A stretch of 64,000 nucleotides of DNA. Source: Zygnema circumcarinatum. Lineage: Eukaryota; Streptophyta; Zygnematophyceae; Zygnematales; Zygnemataceae. The stretch is from positions 1,294,331-1,358,330 of the forward strand of contig CM074820.1 in assembly GCA_037447605.1 (NCBI GenBank), in the 5' to 3' direction. A program made the translations under genes and the position numbers. Each line of letters starts with the position of its first letter. Within the stretch, counting starts at the first letter, position 1. Below the pieces are notes generated by a model. The model searched no databases. It was not told the DNA's origin and saw only the letters and a program-made list of their open reading frames with translations. This document shows, piece after piece, positions 12,844 through 28,530 of this stretch.

Positions 12844-13472
12844 GGCGTCCTTGGGGTTTGCAAGCGCTCTGCCCTGCGCGCTCCTCCTCCGGGAAGGGGC
12901 AGGCTATGGCGGCTCTTCTCCCTCCCAAAACCCTAATTTCTGGCTGCAGCACTGCAGAGAAGACCCATCCGTTGGGACGTCGCCGCGACTTGAAATGGAC
13001 TGCAGGCTAAACTTGGGTTAGCTTGGTGGATCTGGCAGTATCTGGTGGATCCAGACTGGTTCTGTACGTTGAACCGTTCAAGAGCGGTTTGTGCTATTTT
13101 GCCTGTGGGTTGACAATCGGGATATCCCGTCAAGATCAAATCGGGATATACCTCAATACGATAATTGTCACTAAATATTGCGATACGATTGTATATCGAG
13201 ATGCACTGGAAGTCGGTATACCAGTTATCGATAGCAAGATATTTCGCGATACAGCAGCGTTCTCCTTGAACCTTTTATTCTTTTACAGCAAAGAACGATA
13301 CGATGCGATGCAAAATGATACGATACGATATGCTATTGTAGATATTATTGATACATTTGTCGCCACGTGGCGCGGCGAGAAGCAGGCTGAGCTGGAAAGC
13401 GGAGGCGGCGGTATTGCAAACCTTCAAACCTCTTTCTTTCAAATCCTAACCCTAATTCGGAGCAGGGCCGCC
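12844..13472. promoter_or_regulatory. Shared upstream region of OEP21 and ObgC
   Basis: This 630-bp interval separates two divergent genes for plastid proteins. It carries a G-box (GCCACGTGGCGCGG) at about 13363 and, at about 13140-13356, many imperfect copies of GATAC/CGATA. A bidirectional promoter is an inference from the layout. Confidence 0.45.
13140..13356. repeat. Degenerate GATAC/CGATA repeat
   Basis: Multiple imperfect copies of ATACGATACGATA-like units, ending about 115 bp upstream of the ObgC start codon. A similar tract precedes the helicase gene at 30.1 kb. Confidence 0.6.
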
Positions 13473-18223
<4,751 letters not shown>

Positions 18224-18427
18224 TGCCGCGGGTCCCGTCGTGGAAGAAAAGAGCCAATAAAGAGCCGACGGGCGGCTTCCTCCACACCTTTAAGTTATGG
18301 CCTTGGGGCGGCTCGTGTGCCGGATATCGCTTGTACTTTCTGAGTTGCATTTCTTTCGTTAGCTTTTGTTTTGATATATCAGAAATAGTGTGGCTGGATA
18401 CTTTATGCTCTATTTAATTGCCATCGT

Positions 18428-18688
18428 TGGCGCGGAAACAAGCGCGCTCGGCGGGTTCAATTTTTTCTTGTGCCCAAGCGTTTGGAGAGGCAGGCGACGC
18501 CGAACAGGGGCCGCTCCCTTCCAATGAATAAATGCCACGTGGCTATGGGTCCTGTAAGGTGTCGCCACGTGTCGGCATAAAGTGTTTTTGAAAGGAGTGT
18601 TTTTTGTTGACAAAAACACTCCTCTCAAGGGGGCGCGCTTTCACTGCGAACTACTTGTCGAGCACCTTCCAATGACGACATGCCATGT
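18428..18688. repeat. Dispersed direct repeat, copy 1
   Basis: Starts TTGGCGCGGAAAC and ends CCTTCCAATGACGACATG. It is repeated in the same orientation at 20783-20995 with point changes and small indels. Both copies contain a CCAAT ... CCACGTGGC ... GCCACGTGTC block. Confidence 0.8.
18521..18576. promoter_or_regulatory. CCAAT/G-box paired module
   Basis: CCAATG followed by GCCACGTGGC and then GCCACGTGTC about 30 bp on. This is one of seven such modules in the window; here it lies within a dispersed repeat rather than at a recognised gene start. Confidence 0.5.
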
Positions 18689-18760
18689 GTACTGTGCGGC
18701 CAATGATATCATGCCACGTATACAGTGCGTCCAATGGTGACACGCTACGTGTATTTTGTG
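18668..18760. repeat. Three tandem CCAAT/ACGT units
   Basis: CCAATG begins at 18669, 18701 and 18733. Each is followed about 8-10 bases later by a CATGCCACGT-like sequence, so the unit is about 32 bp. Confidence 0.65.
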
Positions 18761-19416
18761 TTCTCTTTCCTTGTAAGACATAAACGAGGTACAAGAAAAG
18801 AAAAGGGAAAGGAAGTGGCGAGGCCATCGAATGTACATGAACAACATCAGCATGGGAAACCACGAGGAACTGGTTACAAAGGACCTTAACCCAAAAGAAA
18901 AAAGCTAGGCGGAACTAGAGGTATTAGAATGTCTTCATAGTAAAGCAAAGCTCGCGATGGCAAAGCCCTGGAAACTCAAAAAGGGAACATTGAACTCAAA
19001 TAAAATGGGGTTGTGTGAGGTTGGCAACTAGAGCGAGTGCCCGGCCAAGAAGCAGCCATGGATGGTTGGGAGAGCAGGCTCAACATGCGGAGTAGCCTCA
19101 TGGTAGAAGGCCTGCATTGCTCTTACGCGCATATACCATGCAAAATTAAGAACATTTAGGCTGAGGGAGGGGACGGAAAGAATGGGAGAAGAGACCAATA
19201 GGAAGTGGGGTTTCCCTGGTCCCGAAAGACGAGTCGGAGAGGGGTAGGAGGGAGAGGGAGAGGGAGAGGGAGCGTGGGGAAGGTGGAAGAGAAAGAGAAA
19301 AAATACAAGAAGCACAATTAAGTGTAATCCGACGTTCTGATTGAGAATAATGCCTTTCAACTCAAAACATTAAGGACCACCCTCAACTCTAAAAATCCGA
19401 TCCCAAAGCACAAACT

Positions 19417-20097
19417 ATGAGCACAATTCTTCCGTTTGGTTATTCCACTGGGAGGCCGTACAATACAAAGGCCTGCAACAAATGTTCATTCTCGTCTATC
19501 CCCAAAAGTAACTCCTCCTTGTTCCCCTTAAAGAGCCCGGACTCTCCAGATCGACCTTCATCGGCAAAAAGAGCTCTCTCAGATCAATGCAAATTTCCCC
19601 AAGCGTCTCAACCTTTGGATCTGACATTTGAATATTATAGCTACTCGAAATCTGATGATACACCGACATGTTACGATATTTTACAAAGCGATGAAGGCCG
19701 CCTTTCAGCTGCGGACTGCCCCGCCCTCCAATCAGCGACTTGTGCCCAACTTTCCGAACTTGGCATAACGTTTAACATGACGGAGTATGCGGCATATGAA
19801 ATTGACAAGCCAAAAGAGACCTTCTATGAAATCATGAATAAGGCGCTGCTGCTGCTGCTGCTGCTGCTGCTGCGAGGGAAGCGGGCGAGGTCGAGGGCGA
19901 GAGCGAGGGCAAAGGCTAGGGAGCTTGCTCTTAGGGCGTGCAAGCACCGAAGGCGCAGAGCGACAGGTAGACACCTTTGGCGATCAACTCCGACAAGGCG
20001 TCGCCATGTATGCTCGTTCCCTTGCTTGAGCTTGCAGATTTCTTTATTTCTTCCGTTGTTTTCAAACTTTGGTATTGTTGAGGATTCCCTCATTTGA
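19417..20097 (+). CDS. Hypothetical open frame entering an inverted duplication
   Basis: 226 codons with ATG at 19417. The first 140 or so residues have balanced protein-like composition (Cys, Tyr and acidic residues), but I recognise no domain. The remainder is poly-Leu, encoded by a CTG repeat, then an Arg/Ala-rich stretch lying inside the left arm of a large inverted repeat. The downstream part is therefore probably not original coding sequence. It may be a gene fragment captured beside the repeat, or chance. Confidence 0.2.
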   Translation: MSTILPFGYSTGRPYNTKACNKCSFSSIPKSNSSLFPLKSPDSPDRPSSAKRALSDQCKFPQASQPLDLTFEYYSYSKSDDTPTCYDILQSDEGRLSAADCPALQSATCAQLSELGITFNMTEYAAYEIDKPKETFYEIMNKALLLLLLLLLRGKRARSRARARAKARELALRACKHRRRRATGRHLWRSTPTRRRHVCSFPCLSLQISLFLPLFSNFGIVEDSLI

Positions 20098-20757
20098 GGA
20101 AGGTGAAAACATTTGCTGATTGCTTTTTCCCTCGCGTTTTTTTCTGCAGGTCACAAGCAAGAGTCAGTGCTTCCTTGAGGACCTTAAGCAACAGATATTC
20201 ACGAGTCTGAGGAAGAAGAAGATTCGTTTGAGTCCATTGACAAACTCAAGTGGTCCTTCAAGCGCGAGTTAATGTTATTAGACTACCTGAAGTCTTTAAG
20301 TTAATTCAAGAAGATGCGTGTCTTTCGTAAGGATACAACATACAAACATCCTTCACAAGCTCTGCTTCATGTTATGAAACAGTGCGATTGTCCAAGTTGT
20401 GAAGGAAGCACTGACTCTTGCTAGAGACCTGCAGAAAAAAACGCGAGGGAAAGAGCAATCAGCAAATATTTTCACCTTCCGCAAATGAGGGAATCCTCAA
20501 CAGTACCAAAGTTTGATTGAGCTTGCTGCTTTGAAACCAACGATAGAAATAAAGAAATCTGCAAGCTCAAGCAAGGGTACGAGCATACATGGCGACGCTT
20601 TGTCGGAGCTGATCGCCGAAGGTGCCTGCCTGCCTGCTTGCTCTGCGCCTTCGGTGCTTGCAGGCCCTGAGAGCAACCTCCCTCGGCCTCGCCCTCACCC
20701 TCGCCCTCGCCCTCGCCCGCCTCCCTCGCAGCAGCAGCAGCAGCAGCAGCAGTAGCG
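19843..20757. repeat. Large inverted duplication with CTG/CAG ends
   Basis: The left arm (about 19843-20178) is repeated inverted at about 20390-20757, with a spacer of about 215 bp. The outer ends are a (CTG) run of about nine units on the left and a (CAG) run of about eight to nine on the right. Matching internal blocks include the CTGCAG-flanked CCTCGCG pyrimidine tract at 20125-20150 and its complement at about 20430-20455, and the gene-like block with TGCTCGT/ACGAGCA. A transcript across it could fold into a hairpin several hundred base pairs long. Confidence 0.8.
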
Positions 20758-20782
20758 GCGCCTTGCAGGACAAAATACATTC

Positions 20783-20995
20783 TTTGGCGCGGAAACGAGC
20801 ACGCTCGGCGGGTTCAATTTTTTTTCAATCATTTTTTGTTCCCTTCCAATGAAAAAAATGCCACGTGGCTGTGTGTCCTGTAAGGAGTCGCCACGTGTCA
20901 GAAAAAATGTTTTTTTTTTGACAAAAACACTCCTTTCAAGGGGGCGCTCTTTCACTGCGAACTACTTGTCGAGCACCTTCCAATGACGACATGGC
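20783..20995. repeat. Dispersed direct repeat, copy 2
   Basis: Second copy of the repeat at 18428-18688, same orientation, directly beside the right arm of the inverted duplication. Confidence 0.8.
20846..20900. promoter_or_regulatory. CCAAT/G-box paired module
   Basis: CCAATG, GCCACGTGGC and GCCACGTGTC in the same spacing as the module at 18521, within repeat copy 2. Confidence 0.5.
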
Positions 20996-22176
20996 ATTCT
21001 CGGTCTAATCCCACCACTGAAAAGCATGGTCTCGAAGGATCGTTATTGGAATTCTGCAGCGGTTTTTATTTTCCTGTCCTGACGGATTTGACCAGCGAAG
21101 CTATGAATCTTGACCTGCCGAAGCTACAGATTTTCATCCGGTTGACCTATGGAGTTTGGCTTCTGGATAAGGCATACATGGCGTACGAAGAGGAACGATA
21201 GCAACGCAATTTGAAAGCCTCAGCGAACAAGGTAAACATTTTCCAAAACTTTTGTAACAAAACCAAAAGGCAGCTCCGTCTAAAATCCATCAACTTTGTC
21301 AAAGCTGCAGGTTCCCCTCCCTATAGGCCTTAGACTTTAATCGTTACACACTTATTGGAATTCAAAACCATCATAATGAAAGGTACTTCCTTACCGAGAA
21401 AACAATCCCATGCCGATCACTCTCAAGTCTGAGACCTCCTGACAGGGGCCTTCAGTCTTCAGTCTTCAGTCAGAAAAAATCTGTAGAAAAGGAAATCGAA
21501 ACTCTTCATTTCTCACGCAGGAGATCCGCTGCCTGAACAGTACGGAGTTTGATTTTATCTCCGTACAGAGAATGCCAAAATTGAGTGTAATCAAAGTTGG
21601 ACCTTTATGCATTACTAATAATGCAGTGACATTAACCCTGACGTGTTCCCATTTAAGATAGCTATTGCAGCTTTTCCGCCCACACATAAGTGGACAGCCC
21701 TCCAATGCACAATTTCCAATACCCAATACAAAAGTTAAGCTAAGTCTGAAGATAAATAAACCTAACGGAATAAATAAAACTAAGGGTAAACGGCTCGGTG
21801 CTGATTTTTTTTCTAAAAACTCACTCTTTTCTAGTAAGTTTAATCTAATTGCGTTGCCAGCAGAGTGTGGTTTGCTACTCGTCCTCTTCTGCCTCATATC
21901 ATCATCAATATTGAGGCATCCTTCAGAAGCCGACCGAACCTGATCACTTTCCACAGATACAGTAAGAGGGCTCTTCCAGATCTGTCCCACCATGTATCCA
22001 AAGGTTGACCTTTTCCTGCCCATCACACAAGGCCACCTTCCTTCTCAACAATCTCCTTCCCTCCTCCGTCCTCATCTTGTTCCATCCTTGAAATCGCAGG
22101 TAGGATGTCTCAAATTATTATCAATAATTCCGGTATAAGGCATTCATAAGGCGGCCCCTCCTCAACAGAGGGACCC
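20996..22176. other. Intergenic region between repeat cluster and kinase 3' end
   Basis: No gene recognised. A 68-codon frame at about 20990-21201 (+) has protein-like composition but no known domain. The right part should include the 3' UTR of the kinase gene. Confidence 0.35.
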
Positions 22177-25100
22177 TTATAAGAGCACACAGCCACACCC
22201 TCCCTCCGCCCCTTTGGCCACCTTCTGCACTCCAATCCTCTCTTGAAAAGCTTCCAGCTGCTGCACCACCTCATCAAACTCCGGTCGCTTTTCGGAGCTC
22301 CCTTGCCAGCATGCCTGCATTATGCTTGAAAGCTCTTCTGGAATCCATGCAGGTATTTCAGGGCGGAGACCCTAAAACACAAACGTTTCACCATATGAGG
22401 TTTGTCAGCTGCGAGATGATGAGATCTGTCTACGTCAGGCTTCTGGAAGGAGGACATTTGAATAAAGCAGACAATGGAAGAAGCGGGTAGCGAATAAGCT
22501 GCTGTGTGTAGTAGTGGGACAGAAGGGGGTGGATGACGACAGTGAAGTTCGTCTAAGGGGCTCAGTTACGAATGGTTTCAGTGTGAGTATGAAAAGTCTT
22601 ACCGTTACATCTTCACCTATCAGGCAGTGCTTTCCTAAGAGCTGGTCACTGAAACGAGTTGAATGCAGAAGGACTGAAACCTGAACAATAAACCTGACTT
22701 CACTTGCCTTATTGACGACAGAATAGGCGAGCTGAACAAAAGTCAGGTTTCGAAAAGGATGATCCCCTGTCATAATCTCCCAGAACACAATGCCGAAGCT
22801 GTACACGTCGACTTTACGATCGTATGGCTTGTGATCGATAATCTGCAACAAAAGACCGGCGGAAGAAATGGGGCCAAAGTTGTATGATGTTAAACATCTC
22901 AGAGGGCGAAACGTAAGGCCGCAGAACATGCTAACACCACGCACTGAATAAGCACAGTTCCAGCACAATGCAAGCAATAGCAAATGAATATAGTTTTCAA
23001 GCATATACACCAAAGCAATGCAAGTTGTCTCTGCCACTCTTCGGCTCGCGAGTCATCACGTTATCCCTTTCCTTCTCATAATCCTCTTCCAAAGTTGCAA
23101 ACTTCTCCCCTTCCTCCTCCTTCTTTCTTCTTCTTCTTCCTTCTCTTTCTTTTCTTCTTCTTCTTCCTTCTTCCTTCTTCTTCTTTCTTCTTTCTTTTCT
23201 TCTTTCTTTTCTTCTTTCTTTCTTTTTTCTACGGTGCCCTACACCTGTCCTATGACTCCCTTCACCTTATCTGACCTTAGCTTTGAAAGCTTATAACAAT
23301 TTTCTCCCCCTCACCTCCGGTGCCATCCATCGGACTGTTCCTGTTTCACATGTCATATCCACCGGATTCGCTGCCTCCATACGAGCAACCCCAAAGTCTG
23401 CGATCTTTGCGTTCGTTTGATGATCGAGAAGAATATTTTCAGACTTGAGATCCCGGTGCACAATTTTGAGGCTGTGCAAATATCTGCATGCATGACAGAA
23501 AGTCGGTCTAAGGGTGATCTTCCAGGACTTAGAATCATGGCAGCTTCTTTCGGATGTGGGCTTCAAGTCTGAGTGTGAGTTTGCTGCCTATACTCTCCAA
23601 TAGGTTTGAGCATACTATAGTTTCCCAGCGGTTGGACTGGCTGATATGCTCCTACATAATGCATAATGCCCCTATAACTCAAACTCAGCTCAAACACGTA
23701 AAAACTGCGAGACAGAAATAGAGCCCCTCACACTCATAAAAAAACAGTGACCGACAGAAAATAAGCAGCCCAATGCTTCAACAACAGAACGCTGCCGAAA
23801 TCACGAGGAAACACGCTTCCTCGTAGACCCACCTCGACCTTTTCCTCGAAATTTACTAGTTTTGTACATTGGGGGTTTGAAAGTTTTGATTGCGCACTGC
23901 AAACCTCTCGCCACATCCAATGCCAACTTGAGGGCTTGCTTTTGGGGCAAAGGAGTCCGCCTGTTGGTAAGATAAGTCTTAAGATTCCCCCCTGACATAT
24001 ACTCCGTCATTATCACCCACAAAGGCTGCCCCTCCCGGGGAAGTCCCTCCCGTGGTGCGCGAAGATTCTCGGCTTTCAGGGATGCTCCAATGAACTGCAG
24101 CCACGTGGCAGAGGCTACCGGCACCTCAGAAACTTTCTCAAATGCCATATGTGGGAGAGCAGGCGAAGAAGGAATGGCTTAGAGCAGTGCATGCAGGGAA
24201 GGGGAGCTGTACCTGGACCACATTTGGGTGCTTTAGAGTGTTCCAAACTGCAATCTCCTGCTTGAAGGCCAGCTTCAGATTATCCAGCTCCGCCGCAGAC
24301 AGCTGTGCCGGAAACTTGCATACCTTCACAGCGACATCGTCGTTCTGGTACAGCCCATGAAACACGCTGCCAAAGGCTCCTGAACGGATCAAGGAACATC
24401 CCCACACATTATGTGAGGTTAAGGACGAACCGAGCCTTCACTCTATCCGTTTCTGTTCTTCTTGCTAAGAAGGAACATGATTAACTTTCTTGTTAAGAAG
24501 TTCCTAGAAAGAGACTTATAACTTCCTCTGCACGTGCGGCTTATGCTCTTCTGAAGTACAGATCTCAGACAGCGAGGTTTAAGGCGCTGAACAATTCTAA
24601 CAGAGAGAGAGAGGGGGTGAAGGCAGCACCTGCAGCCAGCAAGTTCGTGCATAGAACCTGTCTCCAAACCCGCAGCATTTCCCTATTTGCTGTCAGACAG
24701 AGCTATGCTCGTGGAGGTTTCCATTCATACAATTCATCACGTGTCGTTTAGGGGTTGCATTTGCGTATTGCCAATTTATGAAGGTATGAAGGCTTCGTCT
24801 TGGGACATCCAACCCACTTTCAATCATCCACAATCCATACGCTGCGAGTGAATGCGGGAAAAAATCGATTCACATACAGATACATAGTTCCCAAAAACAG
24901 ATGCTTTGGATATCGCAATGAATTTAAAGAAAATTACCCTCAGAAAGTAGACTACGGTCATATTGCTTTCTCTAAAACACACTCATTGCCGGCATCCTCA
25001 CCGTCGACATGTCAACCTCCCAAGCGTATGTCTCGTTCTCATTTATGTTTCGCCCCGAGTCGAGCACCTTCCCATTTGGTGATTCCTCCTTAATTTCCTT

Positions 25101-25680
25101 ATCCAGATGGCTAAAGTTTGCCTGATCAGCTCTCACCATACCTGCCATCGGGTCCTGCAACCCAAGAATGGCCGAGATGTAATTTGTGCATATTCAGCCA
25201 GAAACAAGAGACTTCATGCATGGAAACCGTGCGTATTCTCTTTATAATTGCCAACGTTTGATGAGCCCACTCTTCGAGGGCCAAAAGTGAACTGAATCCA
25301 AACGCTGCATAGCAATCTATAGAGACGAGTTGGGAGCTCCCAAAAAGCAAGTTCGAACCCTCTACATCTGCCATTGGATGGATACGTCCACTCCCCGTGC
25401 CTACACCCAGATTATGATAGCCGAAGCAAGAAGAAAGTGCCGTTTTCCAATTGAAAATAAGTAAACTATAAAAAGGGAGATGAAAACGCAATGGTTTTAA
25501 GGAACAACGTCCTACTTTTGAAGCGGTGAGCTGAGATTTCCTCTGCAAGGGAGTTATACTCCCCGTCCCCGACAAACAAATTGAACAATCTCTCAGCAAT
25601 AAAATTCGGGAGCGAAGAATGCAGCAGCTCACCTCAGCATTGCTATTCGTGTGCCCATTGGCAGACTTCTGGAGCGACAT
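22177..25680 (-). CDS. Raf-like MAP3K-family protein kinase (ATMRK1-like)
   Basis: Cytosolic Ser/Thr (Raf-like) kinase. Exons (minus): 25633-25680, 25002-25154, 24630-24657, 24213-24379, 23898-24094, 23315-23483, 22708-22842, 22177-22371. Phases close and give 363 aa. Visible motifs: glycine loop AAGAFGSVF, VAVK Lys near residue 95, [32 protein letters not shown], and the C-lobe Arg in KRPEFDEVV. The region before the loop (WEVDM) and the sequence as a whole resemble plant ATMRK1-type (Raf group C) kinases. The third exon is only 28 nt; its nine residues fill the expected gap before the glycine loop exactly. The intron after 22708 starts GCAAGT (GC-AG type). The last residues are GCGCVLL, a possible lipidation signal. 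The start at 25680 (MSLQKS-) is reasonable but less certain than the kinase domain. Confidence 0.88.
23100..23233. repeat. Polypyrimidine (CTT/TTTC) tract in kinase intron
   Basis: Imperfect TTC/TTTC repeats inside the intron between the exons at 23315-23483 and 22708-22842. Confidence 0.85.
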
Positions 25681-28530
25681 TCGGAAATGCAGAGGATAAG
25701 TATCAATGTAGAGAAACAACAACGCTTCAAGACAGACTGGAAGGATTCCGAGTAGCCGAACTCTTCGGAGAACGGGAGCCTCAATTGAGGAGGGCGTCAG
25801 TCAGAAGATTGAAGCTGACAAAATGGCATAATAATCTGCGCAACCAATTGGAGCAACGGCAATGAGATGGGAGCAGCTGCAGGACAAGGGCGGAGGCAAA
25901 GGCACGAAGAGAAAAAATATGGCGGGAATCCCAAATCCTGAACGTTCATACAAGGTTTCGCAATGCTGCCCTGTAAGCCGAGCATCCTACTACCCGTATC
26001 CTCGAAATTTGGATGCCCTTATGAGCAAGAATAAAGAGCGCACACGTCTTATACATCTGATATTGTCCTGAAAAAATCACGAATGAAATTATGCATCCAA
26101 ATTTCCCGCAAAAAGGAACTCCTGGACAATGTTCCATGGTGCAGAAGCAAAAATGCAGCAGCAGTACAGTACCAAAAGAACCAGGTTCCATGCAGCCGCA
26201 ACTCCCTTTAAGTTCAATACCGCATTCCTTGCTGTCTCCCACACCCTGCTCGCTCCCCCTCACCCCCCTCGCCTCTCAACCCTAATCGCCCCCCCGGCCG
26301 CCATAGCTGCCCTCCAAGCTTAGCCACAAGGGGAGGCAGGGAGGGGGGCGGGGGGGGTCACGGTGACACACACGCGTGGGCCCTTGGATTGGTTCCGTAC
26401 GGAAATGTCAGTTGACCTTGTACGGCAATCATAAGCGGCACCTGGCGGTGTGAAGCGACAAGACACGTGGCAGGGATGGGGACGCGGGTGTTCGTACGGT
26501 AAGGCGCATGGAGGCGTACGGATTAACCGAAACGTAGTAGCTGCGGCAACGGTGAAAACAAAAAAAGTCGTCGGTCAAGTTTTTGGCGAACCGACATGGT
26601 CACGATTTAAGGATCGGGCCGTCGCGGAAATGATTGGGTAAAAGTCAATGTAAAATCCGACAAAAAAGAACCAAAATGAGAACAAAACAACCAGCTGGCC
26701 GTTTTGGATCTTTGTCCGGTTTCTGTACAGCAAAGATTCGCATATCGTACGGCACAGAGACATGTTTAATTGCTGTACGGTCGTAAGGCCTGTGGATGGG
26801 ATCCATGGATGTGGTGTGGATATCTGAAAAAAAAAAATGGATGGCCATAGGATTTGCTCCACGAGACCGTGCGCAAAATCACAGATACGGAGGAGTCAGG
26901 ATGACGTCACGTCTAGTTTACGGTTCGCCGCTAGCGAACTTTCGGCTCACTTAGGATGGAAAATATAACGCAGTGGCGGTATTAAAATTCCAATAAAAAA
27001 TTCTAGAAGTCAGGCCGTTTTATAAAACACTTTTAGAATGTCCGTACGGCTACACAGTCGTACAAAAGGCTCTCTGGCGGGGGAGCGCCAATTCGCCAAC
27101 CGTACGACCGTAGGTGTGTTCAATGTCAACATTCGTACGGTCGTTATGAAAGTAGTAGGGGGAGTCAGACCTTGACCAGCGCCAAACCAATTCCGCGAGC
27201 CCGTCGGGCCAATTCCACGTTGTACGGCAGGCCTTTTCCGCCAAAAGTGGACGTTCGACAGGCTCGGGCGCCGAGCCTGTATCTCATTTTTGTAACCTAT
27301 TTCGAAGTACGGACGGGACAAGCAGGTTCGGGGGGAGCCACGGTTTCCGACCCGAATTCTGCAATCGAAATCAATACCTTTGCGCCGGCGGAATCTTTCA
27401 ATTCCGCGGGCGATGGTCAAGGTCTGACTCCCCCTATTTGAAAGCAAACGAAACCACACAAACACAAAGTGCTTACCAACTCTGAAACATTTAACGTTCT
27501 ATTTCATACGTCATACCGTACGTCAATTCAAAGCACACTTTTTCTAGCAAGTCAAAGGGGAGGACAAGGACAACCAAGATAAATCGTATCCGATCTACCG
27601 AATCCATAGGCCGTACACTGTCTCGATCCGAATCAGAATCGGATCCACCGGAGCGTGGGCCGCTGAGCGAATCCCGGAGGGAATCTCCGTCCGGCGGTCC
27701 GTTCCGTCCTGCAGCGGCCCCGTCAGTGCCAGCCGGACCGTCCTTACAGCCCCAGTGGGCCAGCGACTGGCCACCTGTCGCTAGCGCGGGCTCTGACTTC
27801 GCTCCGCGGCCCGGCCCCTCGGAAAGGCGGAGCCGCCCGCAGCAGATCTGCCGTACGGGTCCGAAACCCGCCAGCCGCTGCCGCCTGTGCCGTACGACGC
27901 AACTGCAGAGAGCATGTGACGCGAGTCGCGCGACGTAGTCTGCGGACGCTTGCGGAGTTTTGTCAAACAACATACAATGGCTCGTCCTCGGTTGGATGGC
28001 CAACGGTTGCGACCACGGGAAGTCATCGACAACCATTGGCAAGCTATAGTCGCATCCATTGGCAATGGTTGGAACCATTACCCAAATTTACTTCAAAAGT
28101 GATTGCTGACTGGGAGGCTCAACCTAAATCTAATCCTACTATAGAGACAAAGTGGCCTATGTGGTACAGTAATGATGATAAAATTGTCCTTTTTGAGCAA
28201 AGGTTAGAAAACTGTTTTAAAAGTTGACCAGATACAATTGAACAATTGGTTGACAACCATGGCAACCATTGGCGAAAGTTGGTTTGGTCCAGTAACAATG
28301 GCTGGCCGGTCCGCCGTTCAATGGTTGGCTAAGTTCGCCAATCTATGGTTGCAGGCATTGGTAGGGGCTTTTAGGGTTGTCCAAAGGTCCAAATTAACAT
28401 CTATGAAGCCCAATATTCCCAGTTCCGTGAAACAAGTACAGTATCGCCTTCTCCGCCGCCTGTCACCGTTCCTTGTCGGACTGCCCGCCACCGACCAAAA
28501 CCCTCAGGGGTCAGAGGCTGCAGCCGCGAA
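25681..28530. other. Gene-poor region rich in CGTACGG motifs
   Basis: No gene recognised. From about 26390 the palindromic core CGTAC/GTACGG recurs at least a dozen times (for example 26395, 26493, 26747, 27042, 27132, 27850). Positions 27960-28360 carry many CCATTGG/CCAATGG-type words in both orientations. A G-box (ACACGTGGC) lies at about 26464. Confidence 0.45.
27155..27438. repeat. Inverted repeat pair, 23 bp perfect arms
   Basis: The left arm at about 27156-27178 is the exact complement of the right arm at about 27414-27436 (TGGTCAAGGTCTGACTCCCC plus three bases), spaced about 235 bp. Possible small non-autonomous element; no coding content recognised. Confidence 0.6.

Larger units (their letters stand above)
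18224..19416. other. Repeat-rich intergenic region
   Basis: Contains the 3' flank of ObgC and the repeat copies listed separately. No gene is recognised. An A/G-rich tract lies at about 19140-19320. Confidence 0.4.
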
